Shown: in pieces, positions 1 to 4,823 of the stretch | How the letters are laid out: every line of letters starts with the position of its first letter | Numbering within the stretch: the first letter of the stretch is position 1 | Assembly: GCA_003221985.1 (NCBI GenBank) | Contig: QHUQ01000181.1 | Coordinates: 1 to 8,227, forward strand | Origin: Gemmatimonadota bacterium | Lineage (GTDB): Bacteria > Gemmatimonadota > Gemmatimonadetes > Gemmatimonadales > GWC2-71-9 | Reading direction: 5' to 3' | Length of the DNA: 8,227 nucleotides | Position numbers and translations under genes: made by a program | The notes under the pieces: model-generated | Seen by the model: only the letters and a program-made list of their open reading frames with translations | Told to the model about the DNA's origin: nothing | The model's database searches: none

Positions 1-251
1 TCGGTCTTGCCCACGCCACGCACATCGTTCGCGCCCATTCCACCGACGCCGATGCACGCGATGTTGAGTTTGTCACTCGGCGCGAGGCGATTGCTCCCGC
101 GCGCGCTCAGCACGTGCGGCGGGACGATCGTGAACGAAAGGCCGGCAGCGGCCACATCGCCGATGAAGTTGCGACGCGAGATGAAATGGGTTCGTAGGGG
201 CGCAGCATGCTGCGCCCCTACCTTTGGGGCTCTGCGGGACTGTTTGCTCAT
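1..251 (-). CDS. Gfo/Idh/MocA family oxidoreductase, Tat-exported, N-terminal part only
   Basis: About 83 residues are visible before the window edge cuts the gene. A twin-arginine signal is clear: SRRNF at residues 25-29, then a weakly hydrophobic stretch (GDVAAAGLSFTIV) and a likely end near the VLSA region (47-50). After this comes KLNIACIGVGGMGAND (61-76), the first beta strand and glycine-rich loop (G68, G70, G71, G73) of a Rossmann NAD(P)-binding fold. Secreted Gfo/Idh/MocA proteins of this type oxidise or reduce sugars and glycosides outside the cytoplasm. The start is the ATG at 251, which overlaps the DUF1080 stop as ATGA; no other in-frame start lies before the Tat motif. The n-region is unusually long because a 28-bp palindrome supplies residues 11-19. 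The substrate cannot be told from this fragment. DUF1080 plus Gfo/Idh/MocA is a common pairing in sugar metabolism. Confidence 0.85.
   Translation of the reverse strand, partial: MSKQSRRAPKVGAQHAAPLRTHFISRRNFIGDVAAAGLSFTIVPPHVLSARGSNRLAPSDKLNIACIGVGGMGANDVRGVGKT
194..221. repeat. Perfect 28-bp palindrome inside a coding region
   Basis: The left arm GTAGGGGCGCAGCA (194-207) is followed without a spacer by its exact reverse complement TGCTGCGCCCCTAC (208-221). It lies inside the oxidoreductase reading frame, between the start codon and the twin-arginine motif, and is translated as roughly VGAQHAAPL. Its size and perfect symmetry resemble dispersed palindromic repeats (REP-like elements) that normally sit between genes. 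Whether it is dispersed in this genome cannot be seen from one window, which holds one copy. Confidence 0.9.
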
Positions 252-937
252 GGCAGCACCCGAATCTTGATGTTGCGGTAGGCCACGACGTTGCCGTGGT
301 CCTGCAGGCCGATGTGGCCCTGCGAGTTTTTCCCGAAGCGGGGATGTGGCTTGAACTTGCTTCCCGCCACCTTCGAATCCCAATCGCGGCTGCCGAGCTC
401 GTACTCCAGCAGCTTGAAGCCGTTGAGCCAGTGCTCGACGTGATTGCCGTTCACGATGAGCCGCGCCGTGTTCCATTCACCACCCGGATGTACGTGCCCC
501 CGGGGCGCCGGATAGAGATCGTAGGCTGCACCCGCCGACGTCAGGGGTGACTGGCCGTCCGGGTGCTTCGCGTCGTCGAGCACCTGCATCTCCACCGCGT
601 TCCAGTAGATCGCGTCGCTGTCCTCGCTCGCGCGGTAAAAGATCCCGCTGTTGCCGCCCGGCTCGATCTTCCAATCGATCGACAGCTCGAAGTTCTTGAA
701 TTCGTCGCTCGTGATGATGTCGCCGCCCGCGCCCACGCGCGTGAGCGCCCCATCCTGCACCACCCATCCGTCGGAGATCTCCTTCTTCCCGTAATTCCTC
801 CACCCGGCCGCCGTTTTCCCATCAAACAGGAGTCGCCAACCAGCGCCGCGCTCGGCATAACTCAGTGTGTTCGGAGTCTGCGCGCTACCGACTTTCGCGA
901 TGACCAGAAGTCCTACGAGAGCAAAGAGAGTTTTCAT
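248..937 (-). CDS. Secreted DUF1080 protein (3-keto-disaccharide hydrolase domain family)
   Basis: This 229-residue protein starts with a Sec-type signal peptide (MKTLFALVGLLVIAKVGSA, probable cleavage after A19). The rest is a single DUF1080 jelly-roll domain with typical motifs: WRLLFDGKTAAGW (34-46), GDIITSDEFKNFEL (72-85), the IEPGGNSGIFYR block (91-102), EMQVLDDAKH (116-125), GEWNTARLIVNGNHVEHWLNG (153-173, listed by position) and GHIGLQDHGNVVAYRNIKI (207-225). Family members are lectin-like or hydrolyse 3-keto-glycosides made by partner oxidoreductases. The protein is probably periplasmic or surface-exposed. Its start ATG overlaps the argR stop and its stop overlaps the oxidoreductase start, both as ATGA, so all three should be translated together. 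Length is normal for a single-domain member. The exact substrate is not known. Confidence 0.9.
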   Translation of the reverse strand: MKTLFALVGLLVIAKVGSAQTPNTLSYAERGAGWRLLFDGKTAAGWRNYGKKEISDGWVVQDGALTRVGAGGDIITSDEFKNFELSIDWKIEPGGNSGIFYRASEDSDAIYWNAVEMQVLDDAKHPDGQSPLTSAGAAYDLYPAPRGHVHPGGEWNTARLIVNGNHVEHWLNGFKLLEYELGSRDWDSKVAGSKFKPHPRFGKNSQGHIGLQDHGNVVAYRNIKIRVLP

Positions 938-1398
938 GCGGGGAGTCCCGCGAGCTCTTGCAACCGGACCTGGACGGCACGGCGGCCTCGCTCGCTGCGA
1001 GTGATGACCAGGATGGCATCGTCACCGGCGATGGTGCCGATGATCTCGCTCCACCCGGCGCCGTCCAATGCCAGACCCAGCGCCTGCGCCGCTCCCGTCG
1101 TCGTCTTGAGGACGAGCAACGGGCCGACGCCTTCGGCGGAAACGAGCATGGTGGGAAGGAGCTGCTCCAGATGCGGCCGGACGCCCCCCCCGGGGGCGCC
1201 CTCGGCTCCGGCCGCGTAGTGCGAGCCGCCGTCGGGCGCGGCGACCTTGGCGAGACCCAGCTCGCGGATGTCGCGCGACAGCGTCGCCTGCGTCACGTTG
1301 TAGCCCTCCGCCTTGAGGCGCTCGCGCAGCTGCTCCTGGCTGCCCACTGTTTCCTGCCGCACGATCCGCAGGATGGCCGCGTGACGCTGCGTTTTCAT
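934..1398 (-). CDS. argR: ArgR-family arginine-responsive transcriptional regulator
   Basis: The 154-residue length is typical for ArgR/AhrC. The N-terminal winged helix-turn-helix spans about residues 3-55 and carries the strongly conserved VTQATLSRDIRELGLAKV (35-52). The C-terminal oligomerisation and arginine-binding domain (about 80-150) carries GTIAGDDAIL (121-130), with the two aspartates (D126, D127) that contact arginine in the family; the usual GDDT threonine is alanine here. Family members form hexamers and, with arginine bound, repress biosynthesis or activate catabolism. No arginine pathway gene is in the window, and no ARG box was recognised by eye. The linker (residues 66-73) is glycine-rich and encoded partly by a G8 run. 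The start overlaps the amidohydrolase stop (ATGA), implying translational coupling. Confidence 0.93.
   Translation of the reverse strand: MKTQRHAAILRIVRQETVGSQEQLRERLKAEGYNVTQATLSRDIRELGLAKVAAPDGGSHYAAGAEGAPGGGVRPHLEQLLPTMLVSAEGVGPLLVLKTTTGAAQALGLALDGAGWSEIIGTIAGDDAILVITRSERGRRAVQVRLQELAGLPA
1184..1196. repeat. C8-G5 homopolymer run within argR
   Basis: On the plus strand eight C (1184-1191) are directly followed by five G (1192-1196). On the coding strand the G8 run encodes the Gly-Gly-Gly linker (residues 70-72) between the DNA-binding and arginine-binding domains. The frame is intact as given. Runs of this length can slip during replication or be miscalled in assemblies. Confidence 0.85.
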
Positions 1399-2600
1399 GG
1401 GGCGGAAATCTGATGCACGATGCGGCCGCTGACTACTGTAAGAACGACGGTAAGGGACGGTAATGGACGGTAAGGGACGGTAGGGGAAAACACCGCCAGA
1501 TCTGCGGCTTTCCCGACTTGCAACGAACCGATCTCACGCTCCCAGCCCAGCGCGCGCGCCCCTTCTATTGTAAGGATCCGCAGCGCCGCATCCCCGGTGA
1601 GCCCGGCAGCCTCTGCCTCCGCCCAGAGATCCAGCTCGCCGACGCTCACGACAGAGTCGGTGCCCAAGCCCACCGGCACGCCGGCCTCGCGAACCCATCC
1701 GAGCGGCAAGCGGCCATGGCGATGCGCCGCGTTGGAGCGGGGACAATGCGCCACCGCCGCCCGCGTCACGCGCAACAGCTCGATGTCGGCCTGATCGACG
1801 TGCACGCAATGAATGCACAGCGTGCCAGGGCGCAGGATCCCCCGTTGCAGGAGATACGCGACCGGCGAGCAATTCCGTGCCTCGATGGCGATTCCGCGCG
1901 CACGCAATGCAGCGGCGAACGGTCCGGCACCATCGCGGACCAATAGCGTCTCCTCTTGTGATTCAGCGACATGCACAGCGATCGGCAACCCTTCGTTGCG
2001 GGCGAACGCGGCCACGGCATCGTAGAGTGGCGCGCTCACGGTGTACGGCGCATGAGGTGAAACCCCAACTGACAGTTGCGCAGTTGCAAGAGGGCGCAGT
2101 TGCAAGATCGCTTTCTCCAGCTCCTGCATGCTCGCGGAGCACTGCGCGGGGTCCGGGCCAAAGACTTCCTGGTAAACGATCCCTCGGCCGCCAAGGTCGT
2201 GGAGCGCGCGCATCACCGCACCGGTGCTGCCGGTTTCCGCGATGCAGGTGACGCCGCGCGTCCAGCAATCGCGCACGCCCGCCACCGCTGCCTCGTAAAA
2301 CGCCTCGGCGCTGGTCGCCTCCTTCAGCTCGCGGATCCGCCTGATCCAGGTGAGAAATTCGGGCTCGTCGTGCTGCCCGCCGCCGCCCAGATGCGTGAGC
2401 TCGAGATGCGTATGGCAGTTGACGAGGCCGGGCATCAGCTCCGCGTCGGGGAAATGCAGTGCCTGCGCAGCGGCAGGCTGGGGCACGCTTGCGTGCGGCC
2501 CGACCGCGGCGATCCGTCCCGCGCCGTCAATAAGAACGGCGCCGTCCTCGAAGGACGGCGCCGTGACGGGATGGACCCGGCCAGCCCGGATGCGAAGCAA
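1395..2600 (-). CDS. Metal-dependent amidohydrolase / deaminase of the ATZ/TRZ (cytosine deaminase-like) family
   Basis: This 401-residue cytoplasmic enzyme has the full set of family motifs: an N-terminal beta-sandwich (LLRIRAGRVHPV), the metal-binding H63-T-H65 in MPGLVNCHTHLELTHL, PHAPY (182-186), H210 in AVHVAESQEE, H264/H267 in CIHCVHVDQ, AHCPRSN (284-290) and the catalytic D315 in GLGTDSV. The closing strands include GSLQVGKAADLAVF. Such enzymes hydrolytically deaminate or dechlorinate purine-like or guanidine-like substrates. The HTHLELTHL and HCPRSN..H.HG style resembles the subgroup annotated as aminodeoxyfutalosine deaminase (menaquinone biosynthesis), but this is only a suggestion. 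The start chosen is TTG at 2600, 2 bp after the PBP stop, because the conserved domain begins exactly there; an ATG 78 bp upstream would add an arginine-rich tail read from the end of the PBP gene. The stop overlaps the argR start. Confidence 0.85.
   Translation of the reverse strand: MLRIRAGRVHPVTAPSFEDGAVLIDGAGRIAAVGPHASVPQPAAAQALHFPDAELMPGLVNCHTHLELTHLGGGGQHDEPEFLTWIRRIRELKEATSAEAFYEAAVAGVRDCWTRGVTCIAETGSTGAVMRALHDLGGRGIVYQEVFGPDPAQCSASMQELEKAILQLRPLATAQLSVGVSPHAPYTVSAPLYDAVAAFARNEGLPIAVHVAESQEETLLVRDGAGPFAAALRARGIAIEARNCSPVAYLLQRGILRPGTLCIHCVHVDQADIELLRVTRAAVAHCPRSNAAHRHGRLPLGWVREAGVPVGLGTDSVVSVGELDLWAEAEAAGLTGDAALRILTIEGARALGWEREIGSLQVGKAADLAVFSPTVPYRPLPSLTVVLTVVSGRIVHQISAP
1443..1482. 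repeat. Four tandem 10-bp units near the 3' end of the amidohydrolase gene
   Basis: On the plus strand the units are AACGACGGTA, AGGGACGGTA, ATGGACGGTA and AGGGACGGTA. On the coding strand the consensus is TACCGTCCCT. Since 10 is not a multiple of 3, the units are read in successive frames and encode roughly VPYRPLPSLTVVL in the C-terminal region (about residues 375-387). The array ends 48 bp before the last base of the stop codon. Any change of copy number by one or two units would shift the frame. Confidence 0.9.
2078..2107. repeat. 14-bp direct repeat with a 16-bp period inside the amidohydrolase gene
   Basis: GCGCAGTTGCAAGA occurs at 2078-2091 and exactly again at 2094-2107, with a further partial CAGTTGCG just before the first copy (2073-2080). 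It encodes the stretch ILQLRPLATAQLSV, between the conserved blocks of the TIM barrel, where such enzymes vary in sequence. It may be a small local duplication. Confidence 0.75.
2527..2564 (-). terminator. Terminator-like hairpin just after the PBP gene, inside the amidohydrolase start
   Basis: The arms 2536-2548 and 2552-2564 are a perfect 13-bp GC-rich inverted repeat around a 3-nt loop. On the minus strand the stem (ACGGCGCCGTCCT and its complement) is followed by TTCTTATTG, a moderately T-rich stretch. The stem begins 39 bases past the PBP stop codon, the usual place for an intrinsic terminator or attenuator, yet it also encodes amidohydrolase residues 13-23. It could partly end the PBP transcript, protect its 3' end, or be an accident of GC-rich coding. 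The hairpin itself is certain; a terminating role is not. Confidence 0.4.
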
Positions 2601-2602
2601 GC

Positions 2603-4786
2603 CTACGGGGTGACGCCGACGCCGAACGGTGAGTGCACCTGGCACACCTGCGTAGGCTCGGTGCCCGGATAGAACCACTCCCAGCGCCGTACCTCGAGCG
2701 GGCAGAACGGCGTGGCGAGGAATCCGTTCGACCAGTCCACCTCGCGCGTCACGAGATCGTCGGGCCGCGCCCAGTCTCCGGGGGCCGGGCGTCGCTCATA
2801 CACGTCGCGCATGAACTTCGTCCAGGCGGGCGCGACGATCCGGCCGCCGCCGGCGTTGTTCATGATGCGCCGCTGCAAATCGTAGCCGATCCAGATGCCC
2901 GTCACGATCTCGGGCGTGAAGCCCACGAACCACGCGTCGGTGTAGTCGTCCGTCGTCCCGGTCTTGCCCGCCATCGGGACGCGCAGGCCCCCGACCGCGC
3001 CGGCGGCCGTGCCGCAGCGGTGCGGGCCGGTGCCGGGCTGGCAGCGCATCACATCGCGCATCATGTCGAGCATCAGCCAGTTGTGCTCGGGATCGAGCAC
3101 CTGCTCGCGCTTGATCGTGGACTGGTAGAGGATGTTGCCCTGGCGGTCCTCGATGCGCTGGATGCCGATCGGCTCGACGCGCGTCCCGTTATTCGCGAAC
3201 GACGTATATGCCGCGATGAGCTCGATCGGCTTGGTCTCGCGGGCGCCGATGTGGATCGAGGGATAGGGCGGCAGCGGGGTCGTGATGCCGTAGCGGCGCG
3301 CTTCACCGATCACCGTTTGCTCGCCCAGCGCCATGCCGAGCTTGATCGTCGACAGGTTGCGTGACAGGTACAGCGACTGGCGCATCGGGATGAGGCCCAG
3401 CGTCGTGTCGTCGTAGTCCTTCGGCTGCCACAGCGAGCTGTCGAGCTGGATGACGGGCGGATTGAGCGGCGAGTCGTCCAGCATCTCGGTAACGGGATGC
3501 CCGGCGCGGATCGCGGCCGAATACACGAACGGCTTGAACGTGGAGCCCGGCGGCCGCGCCGACTGGGTGACGCGGTTCCACTTCGAGTCGACGAAGTCCC
3601 GGCCACCGACCATCGCGAGGATGTTGCCGGTCTTGGCGTCGATCGCGAGCAACGCGCCCTGCAGATAGGGCGCGAACGGACCCTGGTCGTCGGGCGTGCT
3701 GCGACCCTGCTCGAGGTAGTCGCGATACGACGTGCCCTCGAACTTGCCGTTCGAGTACACGCCCGATTCGATCTCGTTGAGCTGCGACTGCAGGGCCTGC
3801 TCTGCGGCCTCCTGCATGTCGAGATCGAGCGTGGTGTAGATGCGCAGGCCCTTCTCGTAGAGATCGCGGCCGAAGCGCGGCTCGAGGAACGCCGAGCGCA
3901 GCCATTCGACGAAATACGGCGCCACGTCGCCGTAGCTGGTGCGGCGCGTGGTCAGCACCAGCGGATAGGCTTTCCAGAATTCCGCATCCTCAGGGGTCAG
4001 GAATCCCTGATTGCGCATCAGCGTGAGCACGACGTTGCGGCGCCAGATCGCGTTGTCGGGATGCGTGCGGGGATTGTAGGTCCCCGGGGCCTTGGGAAGA
4101 GCGGCGAGCGTCGCCGCTTCGGCGACGTTGATATCGCGCACCGACTTGCCAAAGTAGACCTGCGACGCCGCTTCGACGCCCGCCACGTTGGGGCCGAGGC
4201 TGATCTGATTCAGGTACAGCTGGAGAATCGTGTCCTTCGGGAAATTGCGCTCCAGCTCCAGCGCGACACGGGCTTCCCGCAGCTTCCGGCCGAGCGAGCG
4301 TTCGCGGGTGATCTTGTCTTTGAAGACGTTCCGGGCGAGTTGTTGGGTGATCGTGGAGAACCCGCGGAAGCCTTTGAGCATCGCTCCGGGCAGCCGCACG
4401 AAGTCGATCCCGTGGTGGCGGTAGAAGCGCTTGTCTTCCGTGGCGAGGAATGCCTGGCGCACGTGGACGGGGATCTGGTCGAGCGGAACGACGGTGCGGC
4501 GCTCGATCCCCAACTCGGTGATCAGGCGGCCATCGGCCGCATACACCTTGGAGGTCTGGAGCTGCGGCCGCTGTCCCGGATCGATGCGCATGATGCTGGG
4601 GCAGCGGTCGCCGGCGCAGACGCGCGTCCACGAGCCGTACGCCAGCCCGCTGCCGTACAGCAGGGCGAGCACGGTGGCGATGATCACCCGCCGCCGCTGG
4701 ACGGGAACGTACCACCAGCGCGTGTAAAACGGGCGGCGAGATACGGCGGCGGCGGGGGGCGGCGAAGGGCGTGTCGGTGAAGCCAT
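2603..4786 (-). CDS. Class A penicillin-binding protein (PBP1A type; peptidoglycan glycosyltransferase/transpeptidase)
   Basis: This 727-residue bifunctional enzyme polymerises lipid II and crosslinks peptidoglycan on the outer face of the inner membrane. A basic proline-rich cytoplasmic tail precedes one membrane segment (about 33-53). The GT51 domain (about 80-265) shows ATEDKRFYRHHGID with catalytic E117, GFSTITQQLARN (142-153), RKLREARVALELE (167-179) with the second glutamate at E171, and ILQLYLNQISLG (187-198). The transpeptidase domain (about 375-660) has S415-T-F-K418 (SxxK), S475-R-N477 (SxN) and K608-T-G610 (KTG), so both activities look intact. Six cysteines fall in three close pairs (57/62, 582/591, 695/715), all in the predicted extracytoplasmic part. 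It is the first gene of the leftward unit and diverges from tyrS. No SD is evident; the ATG at 4786 is supported by the membrane-anchor topology. Confidence 0.96.
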   Translation of the reverse strand: MASPTRPSPPPAAAVSRRPFYTRWWYVPVQRRRVIIATVLALLYGSGLAYGSWTRVCAGDRCPSIMRIDPGQRPQLQTSKVYAADGRLITELGIERRTVVPLDQIPVHVRQAFLATEDKRFYRHHGIDFVRLPGAMLKGFRGFSTITQQLARNVFKDKITRERSLGRKLREARVALELERNFPKDTILQLYLNQISLGPNVAGVEAASQVYFGKSVRDINVAEAATLAALPKAPGTYNPRTHPDNAIWRRNVVLTLMRNQGFLTPEDAEFWKAYPLVLTTRRTSYGDVAPYFVEWLRSAFLEPRFGRDLYEKGLRIYTTLDLDMQEAAEQALQSQLNEIESGVYSNGKFEGTSYRDYLEQGRSTPDDQGPFAPYLQGALLAIDAKTGNILAMVGGRDFVDSKWNRVTQSARPPGSTFKPFVYSAAIRAGHPVTEMLDDSPLNPPVIQLDSSLWQPKDYDDTTLGLIPMRQSLYLSRNLSTIKLGMALGEQTVIGEARRYGITTPLPPYPSIHIGARETKPIELIAAYTSFANNGTRVEPIGIQRIEDRQGNILYQSTIKREQVLDPEHNWLMLDMMRDVMRCQPGTGPHRCGTAAGAVGGLRVPMAGKTGTTDDYTDAWFVGFTPEIVTGIWIGYDLQRRIMNNAGGGRIVAPAWTKFMRDVYERRPAPGDWARPDDLVTREVDWSNGFLATPFCPLEVRRWEWFYPGTEPTQVCQVHSPFGVGVTP

Positions 4787-4823
4787 CTGTGTAACAACCT
4801 AGCAAGGCGATAGATTCGCCGCC
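4787..4823. promoter_or_regulatory. Divergent promoter region between the PBP gene and tyrS
   Basis: These 37 bases are the only sequence between two divergent start codons. On the plus strand TAGATT (4811-4816, TAnnnT) lies 7 bases before the tyrS ATG. On the minus strand TAGGTT (4801-4796) lies 9 bases before the PBP ATG. Hexamers at these distances match -10 elements of leaderless transcripts, with predicted start sites on or within about 2 bases of each ATG. No good -35 element and no Shine-Dalgarno site is visible. GGCGA-TAGAT-TCGCC (4806-4820) is a small inverted repeat over the tyrS -10 and could bind a regulator or be chance. There is no room for a T-box leader. Confidence 0.45.

Noticed and set aside
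563..1219. A 218-codon plus-strand frame opposite DUF1080 and argR
   Set aside because: Antisense shadow of two well-supported genes.
1200..1400. ARG-box operator for ArgR autoregulation
   Set aside because: No AT-rich 18-bp ARG box was recognisable near argR or in the 37-bp divergent promoter region; the area is GC-rich coding sequence.
1443..1482. CRISPR-like or iteron-like array
   Set aside because: The 10-bp units have no spacers, lie in a coding region and have no replication or cas genes nearby.
2601..2678. N-terminal extension of the amidohydrolase from an ATG at 2678
   Set aside because: The added 26 residues are arginine-rich, lie over the PBP C-terminal codons and precede the place where the conserved domain begins; the TTG at 2600 fits better.
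3497..4780. A 427-codon open frame on the plus strand opposite the PBP gene
   Set aside because: It is a shadow of the PBP gene in GC-rich DNA: arginine- and alanine-rich, no recognisable domain, while the opposite strand encodes an intact PBP with all catalytic motifs.
4787..4823. T-box riboswitch upstream of tyrS
   Set aside because: The gap is only 37 bp and contains no T-box motif or stem I; the upstream DNA is the oppositely oriented PBP gene.
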